The notes under the pieces were generated by a model, which did not search any database, was not told where the DNA came from, and saw only the letters and a list, made by a program, of their open reading frames with translations. The position numbers were made by a program, and so were the translations under genes. Positions 10,705 through 23,600 of a stretch of 64,000 nucleotides of DNA are shown in pieces; the stretch's first letter is position 1; each line of letters starts with the position of its first letter. Source of the DNA: Daucus carota subsp. sativus (Eukaryota; Streptophyta; Magnoliopsida; Apiales; Apiaceae); NCBI RefSeq assembly GCF_001625215.2, contig NC_030388.2, forward strand, positions 22,618,558 to 22,682,557. Direction: 5' to 3'.

Positions 10705-11598
10705 ATGAAATCTTTAAATACAGTAGGGCTAGCTCTGAGTGTTGTGTTTGGGTGTCTTTTGCTAGCTCTTGTTGCTGAAATTTACTACTTGTTATGGTGG
10801 AAGAGAAGGTTTAGAAGTAGAGATTTAGAAGATGGTTATAACAGCAGCCCAGCTACAAGAGAGTTCTTTTACATGTTTTGTTGGAAAAAGCCATCATCTT
10901 TGAGCTCAACAGCTTTAAATCCAGGGGAACTCACAGAAACTAGCAGCACCCATGTTCAAGAATCACTGTCAAATGGTCAATCTAGCAAGGACTTTTGGTT
11001 CAGACCATTTGGTGAAGATAGTGTAGAAGCTGAGCTCTTGGGCCTGCAGAATCTCTCTGGCCCACCAAGATTTCTGTTCACTATCAAGGAGGAAACTAAA
11101 GAGGATTTGGAATCTGAAGAAGGTGGTGGCAAGTCAAGAAAGAGCTCAAGAACCAGGAGTTTGAGTGATTTGGTTCTTAATCCAGAGACTCCATTTTTGA
11201 CACCTCTTACTTCACCATCTTATTTTACACCTCCTAGAACACCTATGGATACTTTGTACAATCACAATGGATTCAACCCTCTCTATGAATCAACAAGTGA
11301 TGCTGAGTTCAATAAGATAAAGTCATCCCCACCTCCAACTTTTAAGTTCTTGAGAGATGCAGAAGATAAATTGCAGAAGAAAAAGTTACTTGAAGAAGCT
11401 GAGAATTGCTCTCATAAGAAAGAAAGATTTGTGACAGAAGATGAAGATTCTTCTTTTATCACACTCATTGTGCCTAGACAAAACAAAGAAAGAGACACAT
11501 TTTACTCTTCTAGCTCCTCACAGGTTCTTCCTCTGTCTGCTTCACCTCCCTCCTACAAACACTCATCTAACAAGAAACCATCTTTACATTATAATTAG
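10705..11598 (+). CDS. Uncharacterised plant single-pass membrane protein
   Basis: An intronless frame of 297 codons starting at the first ATG (KMKSLN); the open frame reaches 18 bases further upstream but has no earlier ATG. Residues about 5-28 (VGLALSVVFGCLLLALVAEI) form one strong transmembrane helix. It is followed by a YYLLWWKRRFRSR positive patch, predicting the N-terminus outside or luminal and a long cytosolic tail. The tail is Ser/Pro/Glu-rich and probably disordered, with the landmarks FWFRPFGEDSVEAELLGLQN, PRFLFTIKEET, then SLSDLVLNPETPFLTPLTSP and YFTPPRTPMD. The repeated TP and SP sites are possible proline-directed phosphorylation sites. The overall layout matches a plant-specific family I know only as hypothetical membrane proteins. 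No enzyme motif is visible. Function unknown. Confidence 0.85.
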   Translation: MKSLNTVGLALSVVFGCLLLALVAEIYYLLWWKRRFRSRDLEDGYNSSPATREFFYMFCWKKPSSLSSTALNPGELTETSSTHVQESLSNGQSSKDFWFRPFGEDSVEAELLGLQNLSGPPRFLFTIKEETKEDLESEEGGGKSRKSSRTRSLSDLVLNPETPFLTPLTSPSYFTPPRTPMDTLYNHNGFNPLYESTSDAEFNKIKSSPPPTFKFLRDAEDKLQKKKLLEEAENCSHKKERFVTEDEDSSFITLIVPRQNKERDTFYSSSSSQVLPLSASPPSYKHSSNKKPSLHYN

Positions 11599-11667
11599 AG
11601 ACATTTTTGTTGTATTTGTAAGATTTCTCATCTTATTTTGTATGAATCTTTAATTTTTCAGTAAAAA

Positions 11668-11762
11668 AAGTGGTATTTATTCTAGATAAGTTTAAGAATG
11701 AGCGAGAATCGAACTCAGAACCGCAATCAGATAAACCATGGCAACTTGGCTATGCCATTCTT
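11668..11762 (-). mobile_element. Possible tRNA-derived SINE remnant
   Basis: On the minus strand, TAGCCAAGTTG (about 11,741-11,751) fits a pol III A box and GAGTTCGATTCT (about 11,705-11,716) fits a B box, about 35 bases apart. A short body then runs to a TTTTTTT tract near 11,668. The tail and order suit a short plant SINE. No target duplication was confirmed. It lies just downstream of the membrane-protein gene, perhaps in its 3' UTR. Confidence 0.35.
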
Positions 11763-11769
11763 TAGTTTT

Positions 11770-13110
11770 TAGAAATCCTTACTGCTAGACTTTTTTAGTT
11801 AGTTTGTTTTTTGTTACATGAGTGATGAAGTTGATGATGCAAATGCCTAGTGCTAGAGAATTGCATCCTGAATTTTCAGAAGGAGACAGCATTTCCTTAG
11901 AGACTTTAACTGATTGTAAGTTTGGTGAAATGATGCCATTGGAGGGGCTAGTGAGAATGATTTGTTTTTATTCAATCTATGTGTCCCTTCAGCTGTGTAA
12001 TGATTCAACACATGTTATCATTCTTGTGGATGATGATGCTAGTTTAGAACTCATTGTATGATATTGTCAAAAAGGTCATTGTATATTCTTATCAAAATTT
12101 AATGTAAAATCAACTTTTTGTTGTCCAATAAATCTCTGTAAGCTGGGACTTATCTATTGTGACCAACTCATTCATCCATATCGTAAGTTTCATTGGAGGC
12201 ACTTGCTCCATTTCCCGGATGCTAGTGGTCCTGTCTCAGTTCTCAACCAGAAACTGCCTTATAATGTTAATCGATCATCAGAACTAACCGATTGACCTTT
12301 TATCAGAAATTTATCATCAATTTTTTCGATAAATCAGAGATTTTAGTCTGATCGAAGTATGATCAGTAAATCGGTAAAATATTTTTTAATGATCAATCAG
12401 ATATTAATCGAGAATCTTCAAAATATTCCTAAAACTTACGGATAACTTTTACAACCGACATGAGATAACCCGTAAATTTCGACGAAATTTCTAACTTATA
12501 ATGTTAACCAATTTATATTCGAACAAAGTCCTTTCTTCAAAATTTAAGATTCTGCACCTTGCACTGAAGCTGAAGCATGAGTGGTCTGCGAGCACTGGGG
12601 ATAAGGAAACCTCATAGAAAAAGTGCATGAGTTTGATTGTTTGCATAAATTATTAATATTCTATATTCTCTCGTTCTAATAAAGTATTGAATCTTATAGC
12701 ACTATATTGTAGAAAAATGTGATAGTTTTGGTCATTTACCTAAACAACAAGGAACGAGAAGCAAGCGTTCGTGACAATATCTGGTTTGGTAAGGCCGAAA
12801 GGCAATGCACACACTGAAGAATCATTACAGAGTTTACTTTGACAGAGCACTTGTATATAAATATATGTTGTTGAATTTTGTGGGTGAAATTTACAGGCTT
12901 TAGAATAGGCGCCAATCATACACATGGGTCTGTCTAATGTAAAATTATTACATACGAGACCGTAAGATTAAAAATAAAAGTTAATTTGTCCAGTTTCTCA
13001 TGTCACGTTGCAGGATTTTTCCAACTGTTAAAACCTGATTTGTGAGGTTAAAAAATGCAAGGTACAGAGTTACAGGTGAACTTTTTTTTCATGAAGGTAA
13101 ATATAAAAAG
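11770..13110. other. Intergenic stretch, no supported gene
   Basis: Contains a 79-codon frame (11,822-12,061) with no recognisable similarity. Around 12,265-12,420 is a patch of CGATT/AATCG-rich words like the hAT element at 22,228 and the patches near 55,050 and 60,280, suggesting decayed copies of one hAT family. Nothing else recognised. Confidence 0.4.
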
Positions 13111-13111
13111 T

Positions 13112-13478
13112 AAGAGCCTGTTTGTCCCGACTTAAAGCCGGGATTTAAAGTTTATCCAAATTTAAACTGAAAAATGTCAGTTTGTGTAATAAATTAGAAG
13201 TCAGTTTAAAGTCAAAAATAAGTCAGGAAGTTGACTTAAAGTGAGAAGTCAGTTTGAGGTATTTTTTTTCAGGGACTTAATTTTTTTGAACTTTTTTTTG
13301 ATAAAATTTACCCCTAAGTCATAAGCTACCAATAAATCAATTTTATTTTTATTTTTATATTTTTAATAACTTTTAAGTCATTAGTAAGTCAAAATTACCC
13401 AAACATACATTTAAAACTTTTAGTTTATCACATAAATTTCGTTAAGTCATAAGTCATAATTCCAGTCGAACGGGCTCT
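13112..13478. mobile_element. hAT-like MITE
   Basis: The left end AGAGCCTGTTTGTCCCGACT and the reversed right end AGAGCCCGTTCGACTGGAAT match at the outer bases (AGAGCC.GTT.G), with AAGTCATAAGTCATA-type words at both sides. Interior non-coding. The AGAGCC.GTTTG terminus is typical of plant hAT MITEs, but no clean 8-bp duplication was found. Confidence 0.5.
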
Positions 13479-13509
13479 AAACCTAAAAGGCTTTTAAAGT
13501 TATGTATTA

Positions 13510-13758
13510 CTCCCTCCGTTTCAATTTACATGTCCACTTTTAAGAAAAATTTTTGTTTCAAATTACTTGTCCACATCAACTTTCAATGCAAATGTATATT
13601 TCCAAAGTCAATTCTACTCCACATATCTTTTATTTATATTTCCTAGATCAATCTCACTCCACATATTTTGATCATTTAATGCAATTAATTTGTGAATATT
13701 CACTTTTCTTAAATTGTGTGATTTTTTAAAGTGGACATCTAATTTGAAACAGAGGGAA
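13510..13758. mobile_element. Stowaway MITE
   Basis: The left end is CTCCCTCCGTTTCAATTTAC and the reversed right end TTCCCTCTGTTTCAAATTAG, followed on both sides by (T)GTCCACTTT. It is flanked by TA (13,508-13,509 and 13,759-13,760), the Tc1/mariner target duplication. Length 249 bp, non-coding. Confidence 0.85.
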
Positions 13759-13760
13759 TA

Positions 13761-14522
13761 TCTAATATATACACCGTCATATGAATAAACATGATTATAA
13801 ATTGTTTATTTGTAAAGGAGGAAGAACAGATAAAAGTCGCAAGGGACATGAAAGAACACATGTGGCCTGTTTGATTTCTAATTTAGTATTTTATGTACTC
13901 ATATTATAATATTTACTAACATGCAAGTTCTACTGGGGGAGTGGACTGGTGAAATATACACGATCACTTGATTTTGGTTTGTGGACGGTTCATTGAGATT
14001 TGTTAATTTATAGATTGGAATTTCCCGACTTTAACTCTTTTAAAAGCTTTGAGATTTAAGAAAATTTTGAATCTGAAGCTTTGATTTTGGTATGTATTAT
14101 TTGTATATATAATTTGCATGTAATTATTGGCCAACATGTTTTCCGAGTAATATCATTGAAAAAAATTTATGAACATTTTGTTGGATCAGACTTTTATGCT
14201 TTTCAATATTTTTCAACATATCTGGCTGTGATAATGAATTATGAACCAAACCAACATATTCGTTATATCCCGTTTTAAATCGGGCCTGAAGTGGGTAAAA
14301 TATACCTCCTACCCTTTAACTTAACTAGAGAGGTGCTTTCTTTTATCTCTCGTTTTGAGAGTCGACTCCCGTATTAGGGTTTCAGCCGTCACTTCTCCGT
14401 CTTCCAGATTTTCATCTTCACACCAATTAACCAATTCGCTCTCTCATCCCTTTTATTATTTTACTAGTTTTTTAATAAAAACAAGATCTAATCTTGTTTG
14501 AGTACCTTGTTATCAAGGTTGT
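13761..14522. other. Intergenic stretch, nothing recognised
   Basis: AT-rich sequence without a supported gene. The last part (about 14,330-14,520) is richer in CT and may be flanking sequence of the retroelement fragment that follows. Confidence 0.3.
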
Positions 14523-14639
14523 GTGCCCATCTTTTTGGGATGTCAGTGTTATGTTTTCGTATTTTTATGTGTCTTGATGTGTCGTTCGATTATCAATCTG
14601 AAAAGGATTTATACGGTATTTTGGGAGATCGGTAAGACT

Positions 14640-15002
14640 CGCATCGATTTCGGAACGATGGTGGATATCGCAAGAGCTCACCTTTCACAACAAATAATTG
14701 TTCATGTTTTGGAGACGTTTGGTGCTCCAAGATCAGTTGATTTGACTGATAGTTCTGAACATTGGGCTACAGGTGATGCTTATGTGAAGGTCAATTGCGA
14801 TACTACTAGTTTCATAACTGATGTAGGTTGGATTGCTCGAGATATCATTATAATACTTTTTAGATCAAAGAATATGAATATTCTATTTGTTAAGCGATCT
14901 GAAAACAAAACGACTATTTGTTTAGTTCGTTCTTTGTTTCACAATCAGATTGTAATTGACAGTTCGGGGGTTTGTCCTGGCTGGTTTTATGCTTCGTATT
15001 AA
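14640..15002 (+). pseudogene. LINE-type RNase H-like domain fragment
   Basis: The frame has AYVKVNCDTTSF, then VGWIARD, then KRSENKTTICLVRSLFHNQ and IDSSGVCPGWF. This is the order of the RNase H-like (RVT_3) domain that ends many plant non-LTR retrotransposon polyproteins: VKVNCD opening, GWIARD strand, and the Lys-Arg-x-x-Asn helix. Most of the sequence between the GWIARD strand and the KRSENK helix is missing, so the central catalytic acidic residues are lost. A domain of this class is normally about 130 residues; here about 90 remain. No reverse transcriptase is visible upstream. A broken relic. Confidence 0.6.
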
Positions 15003-15004
15003 AA

Positions 15005-15884
15005 AATCCTTTGTTTGTCAAAAAAAAACTAGAGAGGTGCTTTCCGTGAAAACTCCGACTTAGTGCATAATAAATAAAACAGTGTGATATAATATTAATA
15101 TAATACATTGACACATGACCTTTTTCACATGGGACTTACTTAAATAGTTTCGATTGTCGATGATGGGCGACAATGATTTGGAACCAAGATATCAGAACTG
15201 TCATTGCACACTTTCTTAAATTAACTTGATTCCTTTTTGTGTAATTCATTATTCTCCATTATCTACGTTGCTAAAGCAACAACCGCCAATACACTAACTG
15301 CCATCATTCCAACGGAGCCTATTTCTTTCATGCCCTCACTCCCATTCCCATGTAATACTATTGTAGATGCCGACACGAATTCTGACGCTTCCACCACAAA
15401 AATACGGTTGTCAAATTTAGAAACAGCGTGAAACCTTGCCAAATCCTTCAACAAACCAACATCAGTAATGATTCATTGGTATGCGCGGGTTAATATAAAT
15501 GATTCTAAACTATGAACGTTGATCCTATTTTGATATATATAAATCTATGTAAATGAAGAAATTATAATAGTATATTGATTTTTTTTCCTTTAAGGAATGA
15601 TGAAATCAAGTTGCAACCATAATTTCTTGAAACAAAGAAGATAATTGGTATCATATAAAATTTACTACCTCTTTCATAAAAATTCTTAATATTTATCACT
15701 CATTTTAATATATGTAAAAGAGATCTATATATACTATTTAATATGTATTGTAATTTTATCAAATATAAAATTTATATAGTCTTAAAATATTGTTTCTCGT
15801 ATCGTATATATTCTAATATGTTAAACCTGTAAATAAATAGGTCGTATATATTTTTTTGATAAATATTTAAATATATATAATTAG
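15005..15884. other. Intergenic stretch
   Basis: Contains overlapping 63-64-codon frames on both strands at 15,237-15,454 with no recognisable similarity. The rest is AT-rich. No repeat structure recognised. Confidence 0.3.
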
Positions 15885-16302
15885 AGTTAAGTTCTATGGA
15901 GTACACAAAAACATTGGAGTATTCGAGTACAAGTCTTAATTTTTTAGTTTAATCATAAATAATATATTTGATTATACAAATTTATATACAATCTATCATT
16001 CATAAGTTGTCTTGCACATAATTGTCTATCAATCTTTAATATCTTTCAACTTTAACAAGTATTAACATTATTGTTCTGCTTATTAGTTATATTGCAGAAC
16101 ATAGAGTCCTGTAATTTATAAAAGTCATTATTCTACCTTTTGTTTACAATGTTTATGTTGTGTAGAACATAATGTGCAGGTTATTAAATGTTTACGAATA
16201 TTATTGAACAAAAAAATTGAAATTTAGATGAATAGATTATATTTTATCCAACTTTGTACTCCAATACTCCAATATATTGTGTACTCCATTGAACTTTACC
16301 AT
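15885..16302. mobile_element. MITE with GGAGTACAC inverted ends
   Basis: The left end TTAAGTTCTATGGAGTACAC and the reversed right end TAAAGTTCAATGGAGTACAC match over about 20 bases with two changes. Both continue into ATTGGAGTATT.GAGTACAA. The interior of about 330 bp is AT-rich and non-coding. Superfamily not assigned. Confidence 0.75.
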
Positions 16303-16419
16303 ATAATTATAATAAAAAGTATATATATATGTGTCAAAATAATGAAGAAATCTATAAATGGACATATATCGATCAAAATAGTTATTAATGCAATAATATA
16401 ATTCAGTATAAATTAGTTA

Positions 16420-16626
16420 CTCCCTCCGTGCCTCTCATTTCTTTACACTTTTTTTTGCATTGTTCGATGAGCATTTTAAGATAGAATATAATTTTATAAC
16501 CTTTTTCTGAAAATTTTCTTTTCTTATAAAAATTTAGATAATAACTATTTATTCTGAAAAAAAATTGAAATATATTTTCAAACTATATTTTTCCCTTCCC
16601 CCGACGTAAACGGAGGGACGGAGGAA
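16420..16626. mobile_element. Stowaway-like MITE
   Basis: The left end CTCCCTCCGTGCCTCTCATT follows TA. The right end carries ACGGAGGGACGGAGG, its inverted partner. About 207 bp. It belongs to the same group as the elements near 47,375, 55,483 and 57,952, which also open with CTCCCTC and continue CCCTC or CTCATT. Confidence 0.75.
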
Positions 16627-16629
16627 GCA

Positions 16630-17699
16630 GCTGATTTGAGGTCGTTTACGTGAGCTCTCAGGCCCATGTTACGGCATGCTCTTTCTGATCCGTCCATGGA
16701 TTTCCAACTTTGGGTTATCTACACGGGCCTGTTCAGCGAGTTTACTATTCGAGAGTCAGATATGCCCACATATCGTAGTCATAGTACCACTGTACTAGTA
16801 TGCAAGGTCGGAGCCCATTCCATAATATTTAAACTTCTGAGCTTCATATATAATGCCAATGTCTATACCATTACTAGCCTCAAATTATATTTTAATATTA
16901 TTTAATATAAAATGTTCAATTATGTTGTGAATTATCATAATTACTTTGTTTAGTATGGAAAGTGAAAACCATCGTAATTATTTAGCCAAACACAATATAT
17001 TTCAATTTTCCTAAACTTGTAAGAAACAGTACATAGCAGTATTCTTTGCGGAAGACTTGGTAAACCTTTGCTTGATAAAATGAAAAAAAAGTAATTTTTC
17101 TAAAGTTTCCGCATGTTTTTTAAAATATTACTTTAAAATTTATGAGAAGCAAATCTCTATATAAAATCTTATAAAAGTTAATTAACTTCGTGCATTCTGC
17201 TTGCACGGTTTCAAAACTTTTATCACATTGTTGTTAGATTTCTACAGCAACCGAACTTTTTCGCTAGCACTGTTTTGAGGGACACACCTTTTGAACAGGA
17301 TTCTAAAATCATTACTTACTCCGTCTCATTTTACCAATTTCATGTATTTTAAGTTGTTAAAAAATTCACATCTAAATATAATTTTTAAAAAAAAAATTAT
17401 AAAAATCTAAAATTAAATTTATATAAGAATTGATTTTTTTTATTGTGTGTAGATATTTTTTTTTACACCTCAATGTATTCAATATAGGTGTGAAACAGTC
17501 ATGGGAATAACAAATATTTGAAACTTTAGTGATAATATATAAAATATTACATATTCCCTCAATTATGGCGGTATCGTACACAAACCCTGTTGAGTAAACT
17601 GTAAACCATCAAGACCCCCGCTATCATAAGTCATAACAGCACTTTTAAGCTCTCTGAGCTAATTTCACAAACACCTGGTGTGCGTTTTGCTGATCATCC
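16630..17699. other. Intergenic/upstream region of the split-barrel gene
   Basis: No convincing coding sequence; a 79-codon frame at 16,666-16,905 has no recognised similarity. AT-rich, with no clear TATA box that could be tied to the next gene. Confidence 0.3.
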
Positions 17700-20600
17700 A
17701 TGAAAGGAAGCAAAACAGCTGTATCTGTCGTTGAAAAATGCAAGGTAGCATCCCTTTATCCCCCTCTAATATCTACTTGCGCATATATGTGTGTATATAT
17801 TTTTGATAATTTAATTTTTATTTGCTTATAATGTATTATGTTCATTTTGTAGACTATATTGACATCAAATTGGCAAGGGAATCTCAATACCATCATGGCT
17901 GACGCTCAAGGAAGGTATTCACTGTGCCCCCATCACGCTGAAAATAAATTATTTTGAATGTTTGATCAGTTACATTTCTAATGCAGCAAAGGGGAGATTT
18001 ATACGTCGAAAGTTAATTACTTCATTAAGAAAGGGAAGCCGTACTTATGGGTACCCGAAGAGGACTTGCACAATGTGGTATGCAACTTGTTTTTGATTGG
18101 TTTATTTTTGTGGATTATATTATGTGAAATTTTTGCAAGCATGTGTGTTGCTTGTGTTTATTCGTAATTATATTGGTGTGTTTTGTTAAGCTCCTGAGAA
18201 GTGAAGCAGTTCATTGAAGTGTTTTTGTAGATCGTTGTTTCTGTTATATTGTATCATAAACATGATAATTTTAACTATGTTGTTATTACTGTAACTGTTA
18301 TTTTTGTTGTTATCGGTGCTGCTTTTGAATTTGGTTTGGGGGTACTATAGCCTTGAATCTCTAGTGCATTTTGGCTTGCACGGAGAGAGAAAGTTTCGAA
18401 ACAATTTTTTCTGGCAGTGTAAGTGTGTAACCAAAAAGACGTGCCAGATAACGGAAAACCGGTGAGTGGTGGCTATCGAGAAGTATGTGTAACAACCAAA
18501 ATAACTTAAACCCAATTGTTTGATTAATGTAGAGTAAACCTCAGAGTTGTGGCCAAAGTTTACATCGATTTTCAAAACGTTGGCTATAGTTCCAAATTCT
18601 CAAAAAGATGGCCAAACTTTGGCTTCGCTTTTTAAAAGTGTGGCTCTCGTTAAATGTCACTAACGGGAGCCCAACGGGAGCTCATTTTTATCCTTTTGTT
18701 TATTCCAAATTCTCAGAAAAGTGGCCAAATTTTGGTCCGCTTTTCAAAAATGTGGCTCCCGTTAATACATTTAACGGGAGCCACACTTTTAAAAATCGGA
18801 GCCAAAGTTTGGCCATCTTTTTGAGAGTTTGAAACTCTGGCCAACTTTTTGAAAATCGGTGTAAACTTTGGCCACAATTTTGAAGTTTACTCTTATAGTT
18901 GTGTGTAAGAAGGTGAGACAGGGTGAGACATAACTTGGAATTTGAGATGAATGTATGTCTTTAAATGGCAAGACTGAGTGTAAGATATCATTAATTGAAT
19001 GACTGAAGTACTGCATGGGCAACTGTTTTCATTTCTTGTTGTGTTGAATATTTAAAAAGTTATTGATGTCAAGTAATTTGGCTTTTCAACCAATTTTAGT
19101 GGATTAGAGAGAATCACTAAATGAGTGATCACAGTTCTCCAATAACACAATGAAATAACTTTGCATTTCATCTATAAATAGCTAGATTAGTCTAGTTTTA
19201 GGATATTTTACTACCATTAGCAGTAGTGCTCTTCACTCCTGCTAGCACTGGAATGCAAATGTGCACATTACTTAGCTGTACGACATTTTTGATACTAATC
19301 GGAACCAATTCCTGGTAATGGCGTGTTAGTATAGTAACTAACTCCAAGAATCTTCTGACTAGTCATCAATCCAGACGGTGAATGTATCTGCATATCTTTC
19401 TCAAAAGAAATTAATATTTGTGACTCCCGCCAGATCATCACCAGCCGCGAACCTAAACTTGGATAATAATTTCAGAAGTATGAAATGTCGTTGTGCTTGA
19501 GCTTCGTCCAAAAGTAATTGTTCTTGTGCATCGAAAGTGATTTTTATAAGTTCTGTTTTTTTAATTTTTTTGTTACATATATAGTACTTGTGATATAATT
19601 GACAGTGAAATCAAATCAAATTTGTAATTTTTGCAACATGAATACTGGTTATTATTTTTTCTTGTACACCTTAGTTGTTACCGATCTTCTATTTAAGCTT
19701 CTCCTTGACGAATTTACAAACATGTTATTGGTTTGCTGCATGGTTCAAAGTCGTGGACAAAATTAACTGCTCAATTTGACTTCTCTTACTTTTCTAGTAA
19801 CAGTGTGTAGCTAAGTAATTGAACTCGTCTTTGTGTCTTTTTATTATGTAGAATACTATCATCGACGAACGCGGATCATTTGCTGTGGCCACACCTTTTC
19901 CAGGCCCGCTTTTAAACATACTCCGGTCAATGAAAAAGGTTTCTTGTATATAATTCTATTTCATTCCATTTCTTCAATTGAAATTATCTCTTTTTTATTG
20001 CATATATATATACAGTAGCTGGCCAATCATATATGAACTTTGTAAAATAGGATCTTGGATTCTTCAGACAAGTGACTTAAGACACAATGACACTTTTAAT
20101 ATAACATATTAGATGGTCTGTTAAAAATATTCTTGGTTAATATATAAACTGGAATTAGAGAAAAATATGACTTTTGGAAAATAATTTCCTAAATAGCATA
20201 CATGTGCATCAGACATGTATCACTTATCTATATTATCATTTTTTTATTTTATTGATCACTCACTCAAACAAATTTCTAATTGTAAACACGGGCTCTGCAA
20301 TAGCACATTTATTATAATTTCATGTAATATTGTGCAGTTACCACCTCGAGTTGCTCTAATGGGAGACATTGTTCCTCTTAAAGATGAAAAGGTATGATAT
20401 CTATTAAATCCATCAGATTCATATATAAAACTTCTTTCGAATGACTTCGAAAATTTTCTTAACTGTTTCCCTAGAACTGTTTTCTTTTGAGGTGATAGGT
20501 CTGTACTCTGTAGCATGACATAGGATTTGTCACATTAACTGTTCTGATATTCTTCCAAGTTGGTGATTCTTATTCCTTTGGGGTTTTCGTCATCTTAGAG

Positions 20601-23600
20601 TTTCTTGCTGTTTCAAGTGTTGGTTTTGTGGCTGCAGTGAAATTTTAATGGGAAATTGCTTAAATAATTATTCAGGGTACTTGTGTCGCACAACCTACAG
20701 TTACGCCCCATTAAGTTCGAAGGAAAGATCAGGGGGACAATGGAATGAAATATTTACTATTCATCATAAGTTTATTCCTTTCCTCATTTTGCTCGAGCAA
20801 ATTTTGCAAATCACACTATAGCTCAATTCTGCCAATCAAGGGACCGATGCTTGTTCCCATGTTCCTACCTCCTGCTTACATCCTTTACAACCCTTATTTG
20901 TAGATTATTGGTGCCTGTTCTTGTTCACTTATTTCTACTGTAACCTTTTAATCCAATCTTGATTTCCTTGCAATTTCTAATTCCATTCCTCCTAGCCGAA
21001 TGAAACATAAGCATTTAACATGGTTGCTTGTACACAAGGGATAACTGACGGGGACCTAATTCTTTGGGAATTTTTGTATTGAGTTTATTGCAAGTAGTTA
21101 TAGACTTTCTGATGTATTATGCAACTTCTAATTATCGCAGGTAAAACTTGTATTTTCATGAAATATAATTTAATTTGTTGGATTTGAAACTCCACCATTT
21201 GATTAGTCGCTACTCTGTGAAGCACCCCTATACATGTGATGTAGGTTTAGCTTTTTAGGTTAACTGCTAGTATTAACTCCGTAATTTCTATTTTCTTTCC
21301 GTCATGTCGCAGGTTCAGTTAGCTACAGAATGCCTTAGAGAAACCATAACTTCTGAACAGAAAGCATTTAAGGAATCTAGCTATTCAGTTTCTGGTGTAT
21401 TAAGCACTGCCAATCTGGAGTCCACTTCAAGAAGCCAAAATCTTCAGGATCTCCTTGATAGCAATAAAAGCTACACAGTATATAAGTTGGATTTAAGGTA
21501 GCAAATTTTATTATTATATCGTTTACTTTATACAATATTTCATCAAAATGTTGTTTTGTATGGAACATAGAAAGTTAGAGAAAAGTACTTGAAGTATAAG
21601 ACAAACACACATCGAAGAGGATAAACTATTAAGCAAAGCAAATTTATCTGTTATATTTCGCTCGTAGAGCATGAGTCTGGAGTGTAAGATGTTTGCAGAC
21701 CCTACCTTGACTAGTTGACTCATGAAAGGATAGGCTGTTTATGCAAAGACCCTCATCCCTAAGCCTTGACAACGCAATTACAATAATAAAACACATACAT
21801 AAAAGCAGTATAGACACGAACACAATACAGTAGGAGCCCTCTAAGTTAATACGTTCTAAACCTATAACTCTCTAAATTGATAAGAGGTCCCTGTCCCAAG
21901 TTGGGACCAATATTAAAATTTAATAACCCTTCTGTTGTGATAACTAATATATTTTAAGATAATCCCAGTGTTAAATATCGGTCCCAACTTTTGCATAAAG
22001 TGATGTTCTCGACTATATACAATTTTGTATACACTTTGTGATCGTGATTTTTTTTTTTTTTAAATATTTATCGGTGCAATTTTTTCTTGTTAAACATCCA
22101 CACCATGTATTATTATCTAAATTACTTTTAATTCATCTTTATGATATCTTTTATGTCATATTGATGATTTTTTTTTCAATTTAGGGAATGTTATTTAAAT
22201 TTATATGTGTTATTTTGACCCCGGAAGCATGGTTGTCATGTCGGTCGACTAGTCGCGACTAGTCGGCGACTAGTCGATTAAGCGATGAAGGGATGTCGAC
22301 TCAACATTTCGACTAGCTGAATGTCGATATTTCGGTCGCCTGGTCGACTAGTCAGTCGACTAGTCGACTAAGCGGTCGACTAGTCGACTATTTCAGCTAC
22401 AGATTGAGCATTTTGACTTTTTTTATTGCCGACTTCTTATTGTTTCCACTTTCCAGCAGAATGTGTTTACTGATATGTTAATGGTTTCTGGTTATGTGTT
22501 TCTTGCATTCTGTATTTCTAATTTCTGCACTCCGCAGTTTGATTTCTGTTACTGTTTGTTCTGCACTTATGCAGATTTCTGCTCTTTATTCTACAGATTA
22601 TTGCTTTTGCTCTGTTTATTTGTAATCTGCATTGTGCATAAATAATTCTGTACATATTATTTCTGTATAATTTTGTTGTGCACTGCACTACCAGTACCAT
22701 ACTTAATTACAAATTACAACACATCACAGTATCACACAATTGTTAATTTGTTAATTGTTACATATTTTACATGATCAGAAGTACTTTGCTTTGTTGTTAT
22801 TTGTTAACTCTTTCCACTTTTCCGTCATTCTCTTCACGTGTTCGATCTTTAATTCCTTAGATTCTGGAATATAATATTGTGAAGGTGTCAGAACTTGGGA
22901 AACCTGAATTACATAATGTATATATATTATATTCAATATATAATAATATATTATTTTTTGCCGACTAGTCTGCGACTAGTCTACGACTAATCGACTAGTC
23001 AACTAGCCGAAGGTCCATCGACTCGCTTCGACTTACCGACGTGACAACCATGCCCGGAAGTGTTAATGCATATAAATATAAGTAAATCACTTGAAAATAA
23101 TGGATATGATATGTATTAGTAGGTAGAATATTTATTATAATTATTTTTATCAAAAAATAGAAACCTCTCTTATATGATAAGTTGATAACCTCTCTTAAGT
23201 GATAAACTTCTCTAGTCCCAAAAATATAACTTTACAGGATTTCTACTTATAGAACTCTATAAAGTGAATACCAAGAGGTAAAATGTCAAGCACTAAATGG
23301 ACGGAGAACAAACGGGAAGCATATTACACCAAAAGAAATTAACCATTAAGCACTCCCGTCCGCACACCCACCCACACTCCTATACTACATTACTACCATC
23401 CCCTTTACCCCCAATTACAGGAACTTTCAACCCTTTAGGAATGTCAGCTGTTATGTCCTCAAATAAGGTTCAACTTTAGATGTTGATGTAATGAATTTTA
23501 GTATTAACTGCTCCATTCACCACGATGAACTATGTTAACCTTAACAAATCTGCTTTTTTGTAATTCTGAAAATTCGAATACCACAAAATACAATTAGTGT

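Noticed and set aside
11822..12061. 79-codon frame after the membrane-protein gene
   Set aside because: No recognisable motif, no similarity I can name, and it lies where a 3' UTR or spacer is expected.
15237..15454. Frames of 64 (+) and 63 (-) codons
   Set aside because: The minus-strand one looks protein-like in places but no family or splice context could be supported.
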